The notes: generated from the letters alone by a model not told the origin. A stretch of 12,507 bases of DNA from Chloroflexota bacterium (GCA_016199325.1 JACQGW010000112.1:1-12507); one strand, 5' to 3'. Shown: positions 6,558 to 12,507, counted from the first letter of the stretch. Program-made: numbers and translations.

Positions 6558-7658
6558 TTGCTCTCTCAGGCGAACGCACCCATGACCGAGCGCGATCTCA
6601 AGTTGGTTCTGGCGAGGGTGTCGCGGGCGCGCCTGGCCGACCTGCCCACACCGCTGCACGACTGCCCCAGGCTCTCGGCCGCTCTCGCTGGACCACGCAT
6701 CCTGATCAAGCGAGACGATCTCACCGGGCTTGCCCTCGGCGGCAACAAGACGCGTGCGCTGGAGTTCGTCCTGGGCGACGCCGTCGGCAAGGGCGCCGAC
6801 ACCGTTATCACGTCGGCGGCGGTCCAATCGAATCAGTGCCGTCAGGCGGCAGCCGCGGGTGCCCGACTGGGCCTTGACGTCCATCTCGTCTTGAAGGCCA
6901 GCGTCCACAATGACGTCCAGGGGAATCTTCTTCTCGACCACCTTCTGGGAGCCCGCGTCCGTCTCATCCACGACGGCAGCAAGCTGGGCACCTATGACAT
7001 GTCGGCTATCCACGCCGAGGCCGACCGCCTTGCCGATGAGCTCCGCGCGCAGGGGCGGAACCCGTACATCATCTCGATGCAGACGCATTCGCAGCCGCTG
7101 GCCGGCGCGGGCTATCTCAACGCCATGCTGGAGATGGAAGAGCAATTCGCCGCGATGGGGGTGCGCCCGAGCCATCTCGTGACCACCTCGGGCTCCGGTG
7201 GGACGCATTCCTCCCTCGCGCTCGCCGTCAAGACTCTTGGCCTACCGTATCAGGTGATCGGCATCAGCATCCGCAAGACGCGGCAGGAGGCGCTGCTCGG
7301 CGTCTCCAGCTACGCCAACAGGACGGCTGAGCTCTTTGGCTTGCCCGTGAGATTGACCCCCGACGAAGTCGTCGTCTACGACGACTACTACGGCGAGGGC
7401 TACGCGCTCCCAACGGAAGCCGGGCTTGCGGCCATGAAGCTCGTCGCGCGCACCGAGGGCATCTTGCTTGACCCCGTCTACACGGGGAAGGCCATGTCGG
7501 GTATCGTCGGACTCATTCGGCGAGGGATTCTCCGCCCGGAGCACACGGTTATCTTCGTCCACACCGGCGGTATTCCGGCCCTCTTCGCCTACAACCAGGA
7601 GCTGATGGCGGAGTCCACGGGCGCCGGCTCCGCCGGCACAGGAGGAGTTGCCCCATGA
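6558..7658 (+). CDS. PLP-dependent D-cysteine desulfhydrase / L-cysteate sulfo-lyase-like enzyme
   Basis: A 366-residue fold-type II PLP enzyme of the ACC deaminase/D-cysteine desulfhydrase family. From the TTG start, LALGGNKTR places the Schiff-base lysine at Lys64. VQSNQ at 89-93 is the substrate-carboxylate loop, TSGSGGTHSS is the phosphate-binding loop, and DPVYTGKAM lies near the C-terminus. Thr in VYTGK, where ACC deaminases have Glu (VYEGK), argues against ACC deaminase and for DcyD/CuyA-type elimination. DcyD turns D-cysteine into pyruvate, sulfide and ammonia; CuyA turns L-cysteate into pyruvate, sulfite and ammonia. These two cannot be separated by eye. The start is decided by AGAGGAGG five bases upstream. 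The stop overlaps the next ATG as ATGA, so it is coupled to the FAD oxidoreductase. A TauE/SafE gene just beyond the regulator gives some weight to a sulfite-releasing role; that part is inference. Confidence 0.9.
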   Translation: MLSQANAPMTERDLKLVLARVSRARLADLPTPLHDCPRLSAALAGPRILIKRDDLTGLALGGNKTRALEFVLGDAVGKGADTVITSAAVQSNQCRQAAAAGARLGLDVHLVLKASVHNDVQGNLLLDHLLGARVRLIHDGSKLGTYDMSAIHAEADRLADELRAQGRNPYIISMQTHSQPLAGAGYLNAMLEMEEQFAAMGVRPSHLVTTSGSGGTHSSLALAVKTLGLPYQVIGISIRKTRQEALLGVSSYANRTAELFGLPVRLTPDEVVVYDDYYGEGYALPTEAGLAAMKLVARTEGILLDPVYTGKAMSGIVGLIRRGILRPEHTVIFVHTGGIPALFAYNQELMAESTGAGSAGTGGVAP

Positions 7659-8848
7659 CCGATTTCCCGACAACCGCCGATGTCGTGATCGTCGGCGGCG
7701 GTGTCAACGGCGCCAGCATCGCCTATCACCTCGCTCGGAAGAGAGCCGGGCGGGTTGTCCTGCTCGAGAAGAAGTTCCTTGCTTCCGGCCCGACGGGGCG
7801 GTCAACCGCCCAGGTTCGTCGCTTCTATCCCCTCGATTTCCTCTCGCGCACCGCCAATAGCGCTGCCGACATCTTTCAGAGCTGGCAGCAAATCATCGGC
7901 GGTGATCCCGGTTTCCAGCAGGTCGGCTACATGGTGCTGGCAAACGAGGCCAGTGCGCCCAACCTGAAACACAACGTCTTGCGCGCCCAGCAGGTCGGCT
8001 CCCGCGTCCATCTCATCCCGCCGGACGACGCAAAGGCGATCGTGCCACAGATGGCCGTGAAGGACGTGGCGCTCGCCTCCTACGAGCCGGAATCCGGCTA
8101 TGCCGACCCGACGTCCACTACCGGTGCCTTCGCCAACCGGGCCCGTGAGCTTGGAGCGGCGATCGTCCAGTACACGCCGGTGACGGAGATTCTGACGGCA
8201 AGCGGTCGGGTGACGGGCGTTCGCACCGCAAAGGGTGACGTCAGCGCACCGGCTGTCGTGATCTGCGCCGGCCCCTGGGCGAGCCGCCTGCTGTCGCCAC
8301 TCGGCATCGAGGTGGAGATCAGACCCAAGCGCCATCAGATGTGTTTCTTCCGCCGGCCACCCGAGTTCGCCGCTCACCCGGCGATCACCGATGCGCCGAA
8401 TCGGACGTACATGCGCCCGGATCACGGCGATCTGACGATCTACGGCCTGAGTCGATACGGCGAGGTCGTCGACCCCGATCGATACAACGAAGGCGTGGAC
8501 CCCGAGGAGGTCGTCCGTGACGCGGAGCGGATCGCCCGCCGCTTTCCGATCATGGAGAACGGCCTGTCGCGGGGTGGCTACTCGGGTGTCTACGACGCGA
8601 CGCCCGATGGCGAGCCAATCCTCGGCCCGATTCCTGAGTACACCGGCCTTCATGCCTGCTTCGGCTGGAGCGGGCACGGTTTCAAACACTCGCCGGTCAC
8701 GGGCGACATCATCTCGGACCTCGTGCTCGCCGGTCGTTCGGAGCAGTACGACGTCCGGCCATTCCGCTGGTCGCGGTTTCAGGAGGGCGATCTCCTGCCG
8801 TTGGAGCACTCGCCGATTGCGCCGCCGAGTGACAGGGCGGCGCCGTAG
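7655..8848 (+). CDS. DAO-family FAD-dependent oxidoreductase
   Basis: A 397-residue flavoprotein of the D-amino acid oxidase/sarcosine oxidase superfamily. It begins with the Rossmann segment DVVIVGGGVNGASIAYHLAR; GGGVNG at residues 14-19 is the FAD dinucleotide-binding turn. Mid-protein CAGPWASRLL and a C-terminal YDATPDGEPILG followed by GWSGHGFKHSP complete the family pattern. Relatives oxidise the C-N bond of sarcosine, glycine, D-amino acids or N-methylated amines. Gly stands where monomeric sarcosine oxidase carries its FAD-linking Cys, so FAD is probably non-covalent. No signal peptide; cytoplasmic or membrane-peripheral. ATG 7655 has GGAGGAG seven bases upstream and overlaps the preceding stop (ATGA). 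Co-translation with the PLP lyase suggests that one acts on the amino acid and the other on an N-substituted or D-form of it. Substrate is not identifiable. Confidence 0.93.
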   Translation: MTDFPTTADVVIVGGGVNGASIAYHLARKRAGRVVLLEKKFLASGPTGRSTAQVRRFYPLDFLSRTANSAADIFQSWQQIIGGDPGFQQVGYMVLANEASAPNLKHNVLRAQQVGSRVHLIPPDDAKAIVPQMAVKDVALASYEPESGYADPTSTTGAFANRARELGAAIVQYTPVTEILTASGRVTGVRTAKGDVSAPAVVICAGPWASRLLSPLGIEVEIRPKRHQMCFFRRPPEFAAHPAITDAPNRTYMRPDHGDLTIYGLSRYGEVVDPDRYNEGVDPEEVVRDAERIARRFPIMENGLSRGGYSGVYDATPDGEPILGPIPEYTGLHACFGWSGHGFKHSPVTGDIISDLVLAGRSEQYDVRPFRWSRFQEGDLLPLEHSPIAPPSDRAAP

Positions 8849-8868
8849 GCGCCGATTCACTCGGCGTC
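8848..8868 (+). other. Hairpin between the FAD oxidoreductase and enolase-superfamily genes
   Basis: Bases 8848-8855 pair with 8861-8868 (eight pairs, one G-U) around a five-base TTCAC loop. An alternative smaller hairpin, GGCGCC-GTA-GGCGCC at 8839-8853, overlaps the stop codon and excludes the first. No T-run follows, so it is not a classic terminator. It could be an mRNA processing or stability element inside the operon. Confidence 0.4.
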
Positions 8869-8890
8869 TGAGAGAGTGCGAAAAGAAGAA

Positions 8891-8897
8891 GAGGAGG
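8891..8897 (+). promoter_or_regulatory. Ribosome binding site setting the enolase-superfamily start
   Basis: GAGGAGG ends five bases before ATG 8903 and lies inside the frame opened by GTG 8876. The ATG is therefore the better start, and it matches where family members begin. Confidence 0.7.
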
Positions 8898-8902
8898 CTG
8901 TC

Positions 8903-10027
8903 ATGCGGGTGACGAATGTCCGAAGCACGATTGTTCGCGTGCCGTTCAGCGAGGTCAAGCAGTCGTCCATCGGCAGCGATTCGGCCACCGACGAGGTGAT
9001 CGTCCTGGTCGAGACCGACGAGGGGATCACCGGCATCGGCGAGGCGCTCGCGACGGTCTGCCCCGAGGCGATCGACGCCGCCGTACGGCAGATGGCGCGC
9101 TTCATCGTCGGAGAGAACCCTTTCCAGATCGAAGCGTTCTCCCAGCGGGTCTTTCACGGACGCTGGCAGTTCTACCGCACCTTCGGCCACGCCGCTGCCT
9201 CTGGCATTGAGATGGCGCTCTGGGACATCGTCGGCAAAGCGGTCGACCAGCCTGTCCATCAATTGTTGGGTGGCGCGGTCCGCGACCGAATCGACCACTT
9301 CTATTGGATCCAGCGCAAGGAACCGGCGGCGATGAGCGCGGAGGCCCGCCGCGGGCGAGAGGAAGGCTTCACGGTCTTCTACATCAAGGTGGGGATCGAC
9401 CCGCGACAGGACATCGAGGCGGTCGAAGCGGTTCGGAGCGGCGCCGGCCCTGACGCCCTGTTGCGCGTCGATGCCAACGGCGCCTGGACGCCGGCCGAGG
9501 CGATTCGCATCATTCGGGAGATGAATCGGTACGCCCTGGACTTCGTCGAGCAGCCGGTCTCTATCCTGGACCTGGACGGCCTGATCGAGGTGCGGCGAGC
9601 GAGCGGGGTGCCGATCTGCCTGGATCAGGGCGCCTTGACCCAGTGGGACATTCTGAACGCGCTGAAGCGGCAGGCTGCCGACTTCATTTGCGCTGAGCCG
9701 GCTCGCTACGGCGGCCTGCTCGAGTTCAAGAAAGTCTGCTCGCTGGCTGAGCTGGCCAACGTCGTGATCTGCCGGCACGTCGGTCCCGAGCTGGGGATCC
9801 TGTCGGCGGCGGCAATGCAGGTCTGCGCGACGGTCGGCAACCTGGCGTTGGGCAACCAGACCTGGGCGCGCCTGCTGGCCGACGACATTATCGCCGAAGA
9901 CCTGTGCACCTTCACGAAAGGCACACTGCCGGTGCCAAAAGGTCCCGGCCTGGGCGTCACGCTAGACCACGACAAACTCGCCCGCTACGCCGACGCCTAT
10001 CAGCGCGGGACGCTGGTTCGCACATAG
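8903..10027 (+). CDS. Enolase-superfamily (mandelate racemase/muconate lactonizing type) enzyme
   Basis: A 374-residue protein with the MR/MLE capping domain (about 1-125) and a barrel domain. GIEMALWDIVGKAVDQPVHQLLGG is the conserved junction. Metal ligands are Asp190 (DANG), Glu216 (EQP) and Asp241 (LDQG). At the barrel strand-2 catalytic site the usual KxK is YIK, leaving only Lys162. On strand 6, where MLE has Lys and mandelate racemase has Asp, this protein has Glu265. His292 in CRHVGPELG aligns with the mandelate racemase His of the His-Asp dyad. Enzymes of this fold abstract an alpha proton from a carboxylate and then racemise, dehydrate or lactonize. Likely product class: sugar-acid-type dehydratase or racemase; exact reaction open. 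ATG 8903 is chosen over GTG 8876 because GAGGAGG lies five bases upstream and MRVTNVRS is the normal beginning. Same operon as the FAD enzyme. Confidence 0.93.
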   Translation: MRVTNVRSTIVRVPFSEVKQSSIGSDSATDEVIVLVETDEGITGIGEALATVCPEAIDAAVRQMARFIVGENPFQIEAFSQRVFHGRWQFYRTFGHAAASGIEMALWDIVGKAVDQPVHQLLGGAVRDRIDHFYWIQRKEPAAMSAEARRGREEGFTVFYIKVGIDPRQDIEAVEAVRSGAGPDALLRVDANGAWTPAEAIRIIREMNRYALDFVEQPVSILDLDGLIEVRRASGVPICLDQGALTQWDILNALKRQAADFICAEPARYGGLLEFKKVCSLAELANVVICRHVGPELGILSAAAMQVCATVGNLALGNQTWARLLADDIIAEDLCTFTKGTLPVPKGPGLGVTLDHDKLARYADAYQRGTLVRT

Positions 10028-10069
10028 ACGCGCACCGATTGTCAATCCCGTCAACAGGAGACCGACAAC

Positions 10070-10093
10070 ATGGTCATCGAGGTCGGGGAGTAG
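10070..10093 (+). CDS. Possible seven-codon leader minigene (MVIEVGE) before HyuB-3
   Basis: ATG 10070 is preceded by AGGAG at 10056-10060, nine bases upstream, and is followed by six sense codons and TAG at 10091-10093. The stop lies one base before ATG 10095 of HyuB-3, whose own GGGGAG site falls inside the minigene. It could be a translational-coupling leader or the remnant of a gene deleted upstream of HyuB-3. It is too short to prove coding by sequence alone. Confidence 0.3.
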   Translation: MVIEVGE

Positions 10094-10094
10094 A

Positions 10095-11828
10095 ATGGGG
10101 ATGGATCCGCGCGTTGACCCGGTCAGCTTCGAGTTGATCAAGAATGGACTCTCGGTCCTGTGCGATGAGATGGCAGTCACGATGGCGCATGCCGCCTACT
10201 CCTCCATCATGCGGGAATCGCGGGACTACAGCACGGCGCTGCTGACGCCGGACGGAGAAGTGATGGCGCAGGGGCGGACGAATGCCCTCCACCTGGGCTC
10301 GATCATGGCCGCGCTCGAAGGGATTCGGGACAAGTTCGGCGACGACGTACATCCCGAAGACATCTTCATCAACAATGACCCCTACGAGGGCGGCAGCCAC
10401 CTCCCCGACGTGTTTATCCTCAAGCCGCTCTTCGTCGGTGGGAAGCTGGCCGCCTATGTCGGCGCCGAGGCCCACATGAGCGACATCGGTGGCCGGGTGC
10501 CCGGCGGCAACGCGAGCGATTCGACGGAGATCTACCAGGAGGGCCTCCGGATTCCACCAACCCACCTCGCCATGCGTGGAGCGCCCAACCGAACGCTGTG
10601 GGATCTCATCGAGAAGAACGTCCGGCAGCCGGATCGGGTCATCGGCGATCTGCGGGCGATGCTCGCCGCAATCGGGGTTGGCGAGCGCGGCTTCATGAAG
10701 TACGCCGAACGGTACGGGTACGACCGCCTGCGCTTCTACATCACGGAGATCATGGACTACACCGAGCGAACGGCACGGGCCGAGATCGCGAGCTGGCCGG
10801 ATGGCGACTACTTCTTCGAGGATGCCGTTGACGACGACGGACTCGATCCCGACCTCATTCCCATCCGCCTGAAGGTGACCGTCAAGGGCGATGCGCTCCA
10901 CATGGACTTCACGGGCTCGGCGCCACAGGCGCGGGCCGCCATCAACAACCCGATCACGTTCACGAAAGCGTCCTGTTTCCTGGCGGTGCGAGCAGCGATG
11001 GGCACGCCTCTCCCCCACAATTCGGGCTTCACTCGGGTCATCGGCTTCACCGTCCCGGAGGGCACCGTGCTGAACCCCCGGTTGCCGGCGGCCGTCTCCG
11101 GCCGCGCGCTCACCGCGCTGCGGACGGTCAACACGGTGGTGGGCGCGCTGGCGCAGATCGTTCCCCACCGGATGATGGCCGCGGACGAGGGCGGCAACGC
11201 GCTGATCACGCTGGCCGGCAAGCCTCCGCAGGCAAAGTCCTGGGTCATCACCGAGGTCCACGTGGGAGCCTGGGGCGGCCGACACGATCGGGACGGCTGC
11301 GACGCCCTGGGCGGCGCTCGCAACAGCATCTCAAATACGCCTTGCGAGATCGTCGAATTGGAATACCCGCTGCGAATTCAGCGCTACGAGCTCGTCCAGG
11401 ATGCCTGTGGCGTGGGCAAGTTCCGCGGTGGCCTCGGCCTGGTTCGCCAGTATCAGATCCTGGCCGACGACATCATGTTGCAGGTCCGGTCCGACCGGGT
11501 CAAGACCCGGCCTTACGGCCTGTTCGGGGGGAAGTCGGGGGCCGCGCAGTCGAACATCGTCAACCCGGGGCCGAACCAGCGTGTGCTGCCGTCCAAGTTC
11601 ATGGTCTGGCTGAAGGCCGGCGACGTCTTTCGCTGCCAACTGGCCAGCGGCGGCGGCTGGGGCGACACGCTCGAACGCGACCCGGCGCTGGTCCAGCGCG
11701 ATGTCCGCAACGAGAAGATCAGCCCCGCCTGCGCCGCCCGCGAGCACGGTGTCGTCATCGATCCGGAGACCGGCCTCGTCGACGTGGAAGCAACCGCAAA
11801 ACGGCGAGCAGACGGATCGACTGGATAG
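10095..11828 (+). CDS. Hydantoinase B/oxoprolinase family protein (HyuB-3)
   Basis: A 577-residue HyuB-type subunit, closely related to HyuB-2 along its whole length (about three-quarters identical by eye). It has LHLGSIMAALEG, NNDPYEGGSHLPD at about residues 93-105, GGRVPGGNASDSTEIYQEG, DFTGSAPQARAAIN, GKFRGGLGLVRQY, ASGGGWGD and the same AAREHGVVIDPET tail. ATG 10095 follows GGGGAG with a four-base gap; a second ATG at 10101 is possible. Like the family, it should form the non-ATPase half of an amide- or ketone-processing enzyme, yet no HyuA is beside it. Its place behind the enolase-superfamily gene, separated from HyuB-1/HyuB-2 by five genes, suggests a duplicate serving a second complex or substrate. 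Stop TAG at 11826-11828 is followed by a 119-base spacer before the second solute-binding protein. Confidence 0.95.
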   Translation: MGMDPRVDPVSFELIKNGLSVLCDEMAVTMAHAAYSSIMRESRDYSTALLTPDGEVMAQGRTNALHLGSIMAALEGIRDKFGDDVHPEDIFINNDPYEGGSHLPDVFILKPLFVGGKLAAYVGAEAHMSDIGGRVPGGNASDSTEIYQEGLRIPPTHLAMRGAPNRTLWDLIEKNVRQPDRVIGDLRAMLAAIGVGERGFMKYAERYGYDRLRFYITEIMDYTERTARAEIASWPDGDYFFEDAVDDDGLDPDLIPIRLKVTVKGDALHMDFTGSAPQARAAINNPITFTKASCFLAVRAAMGTPLPHNSGFTRVIGFTVPEGTVLNPRLPAAVSGRALTALRTVNTVVGALAQIVPHRMMAADEGGNALITLAGKPPQAKSWVITEVHVGAWGGRHDRDGCDALGGARNSISNTPCEIVELEYPLRIQRYELVQDACGVGKFRGGLGLVRQYQILADDIMLQVRSDRVKTRPYGLFGGKSGAAQSNIVNPGPNQRVLPSKFMVWLKAGDVFRCQLASGGGWGDTLERDPALVQRDVRNEKISPACAAREHGVVIDPETGLVDVEATAKRRADGSTG

Positions 11829-11870
11829 GCATGACGGGGGCACGAGTCACCGCGGCAGCAGAGCTCACAG

Positions 11871-11920
11871 GGCACGACGGGTAACGGATTCACCGATCGG
11901 CAGGGCTGCTGTCCCGTGCC
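11871..11920 (+). other. Imperfect inverted repeat in the spacer before the second solute-binding gene
   Basis: GGCACG at 11871-11876 can pair with CGTGCC at 11915-11920 around a 38-base interval; flanking GGG/CCC blocks could extend the stem with a bulge. An 8-bp direct repeat GGGCACGA occurs at 11838-11845 and 11870-11877. There is no T-run. It may modulate expression of the binding-protein gene relative to the enzymes, but it is weak. Confidence 0.25.
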
Positions 11921-11947
11921 GGCGATCAGCAATGAGGAGGAGGCATC

Positions 11948-12507
11948 ATGGCACCAGAGTCTCGCGAACCTTCCAGCAGTGTCAGCCCGCGACTCTCCAG
12001 GCGGAGCCTGCTCGCGACCGGAGTGCTCGGACTGAGCGGCAGCGTTGCCGTGCTTGCCGGCTGTGCCCCAGCCGCGCCAACGCCTGCTGCGCGGCCGACG
12101 ACGCCACCCGCGCCCGTCGCTCAGCCGACCACCGCGCCCACCGCCAGGCCGACCGCCGCGCCCGTTGCCCAGCCGACGGTCGCGGCGGCCCCGGCCACCG
12201 CGATCCCAACGGCCGTGAGCAAGCCTGCCAACCAGGGAGGCACGCTGGTTGTCGGCGGGGAGGGGCTCGGCGACAATCTCATGCCCGCCGCGGGCTTCCA
12301 GGGCTGGGCGCACGTCTGGGTCCAGAACAACGTGTTCGACAGTCTCTACACCTTTCGGGACTTCAAGACTCTGGTCCCGGCGCTGGCGACCGGCCATACG
12401 GTTTCAACCGATGGCCTCGTCTACACGTTCCAGCTCCGCAAGGGCGTCAAGTTCCACGACGGCACGCCGTTCAACGCCGAGGCCGTCGAGTTCAACTACA
12501 TGCGCTA
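11948..12507 (+). CDS. ABC transporter family-5 solute-binding lipoprotein, N-terminal part (3' end outside window)
   Basis: The frame runs from ATG 11948 off the window end, giving 186 complete codons. A strong GAGGAGGAGG (11934-11943) lies just upstream. The leader carries a twin-arginine motif (LSRRSLLATG, residues 16-25), a hydrophobic stretch and the lipobox LAGC with Cys39 as the lipidation site, so it is probably a Tat-exported lipoprotein. Residues about 40-95 are a Pro/Thr/Ala-rich linker, a style common in Chloroflexota. The mature domain starts near NQGGTLVVGG and includes FDSLYTFRDF, then the family-5 signature region LRKGVKFHDGTPFNAEAVEFNY. It captures a solute outside the membrane for an ABC importer. 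It ends at the point where the gene at position 1 begins, with near-identical DNA; joined, the two halves would give a 582-residue protein of normal length. Confidence 0.93.
   Translation, partial: MAPESREPSSSVSPRLSRRSLLATGVLGLSGSVAVLAGCAPAAPTPAARPTTPPAPVAQPTTAPTARPTAAPVAQPTVAAAPATAIPTAVSKPANQGGTLVVGGEGLGDNLMPAAGFQGWAHVWVQNNVFDSLYTFRDFKTLVPALATGHTVSTDGLVYTFQLRKGVKFHDGTPFNAEAVEFNYMR
12110..12178 (+). repeat. Internal repeat coding the Pro/Thr linker of the lipoprotein
   Basis: A 21-base unit coding APVAQPT occurs at 12110-12130 and again at 12158-12178 with three mismatches. PT/TAAP-type codons lie between the two copies. This is a low-complexity spacer between the lipid anchor and the binding domain, and it probably varies in length by slippage or recombination. 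Confidence 0.65.
12467..12507 (+). repeat. Terminal direct repeat, right copy (matches 1-41)
   Basis: This is the mate of 1-41, with one mismatch in 41 bases (G at 12481). It runs to the last base of the window. The reading frame is kept across the match, so joining the ends would give one intact solute-binding protein gene on a circle or tandem unit of 12466 bases. Confidence 0.9.

Noticed and set aside
6558..7658. ACC deaminase as the identity of the PLP enzyme
   Set aside because: The C-terminal motif reads VYTGK, not the VYEGK that carries the ACC deaminase-type Glu. D-cysteine desulfhydrase/cysteate lyase fits better.
7802..9778. 658-residue open frame on the - strand
   Set aside because: It spans two unrelated + strand genes and their spacer, has no recognisable motif, and would contradict two confident family assignments.
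11831..11884. 17-codon open frame after HyuB-3
   Set aside because: It has no convincing ribosome site and no feature beyond chance in a GC-rich spacer.
1..12507. tRNA, rRNA, CRISPR array, insertion sequence or phage attachment site
   Set aside because: No tRNA-like cloverleaf, regularly spaced repeat, transposase frame or integrase was seen. Spacers are short and explained by ribosome sites and small repeats.

Overview
The window is GC-rich (roughly 65% by eye, not computed), with every credible gene on the + strand in one tightly packed run. Several genes overlap by 4 to 23 bases, and strong Shine-Dalgarno sites precede ATG, GTG and TTG starts. The distal substrate-binding protein is a twin-arginine lipoprotein with a long Pro/Thr/Ala linker after the lipobox. 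That style is common in Chloroflexota (for example the Thermomicrobia), so an uncultured chloroflexotan is the best guess. This is an inference from style, not from a marker gene.

Layout. 1-1230: C-terminal part of a family-5 (peptide/opine/nickel type) ABC solute-binding protein. 1227-2927 and 2905-4647: two overlapping hydantoinase B/oxoprolinase (HyuB) subunits. 4648 to about 4890: a spacer with an ATCC-rich motif. Up to 5623: a TauE/SafE-type membrane exporter. 5624-5727: a short regulatory spacer with a tandem 14-bp repeat and a near-consensus promoter. 5728-6513: a GntR/HutC-type regulator, probably translated from a leaderless mRNA. 6558-7658: a PLP enzyme of the D-cysteine desulfhydrase / L-cysteate sulfo-lyase / ACC deaminase family. 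7655-8848: a DAO-family FAD oxidoreductase. 8903-10027: an enolase-superfamily (MR/MLE-type) enzyme. 10095-11828: a third HyuB, closely similar to the second. 11948-12507: N-terminal part of a second family-5 solute-binding protein, cut off by the window end.

How the parts may work together (inference): solute-binding lipoproteins capture an amide, cyclic amide or amino-acid-like compound. HyuB-type subunits open an amide or imide bond. The PLP lyase eliminates ammonia plus a sulfur leaving group (sulfide or sulfite), or deaminates. The FAD enzyme oxidises an amine or D-amino acid, and the enolase-superfamily enzyme racemises or dehydrates an acid. TauE/SafE exports sulfite or an organosulfur anion, and the HutC-type regulator senses a small ligand. 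A cysteate sulfo-lyase-like gene one gene away from a TauE/SafE gene recalls known sulfonate-desulfonation loci. The link to three HyuB paralogues without a HyuA, and to an MR/MLE enzyme, is not a pathway I recognise.

The first 41 bases match the last 41 bases with a single mismatch, at the same place in the same gene family. The sequence therefore either runs between two near-identical solute-binding genes, or comes from a tandem or circular arrangement. No ABC permease or ATPase, HyuA, RNA gene, CRISPR array, transposase or clear rho-independent terminator was seen.
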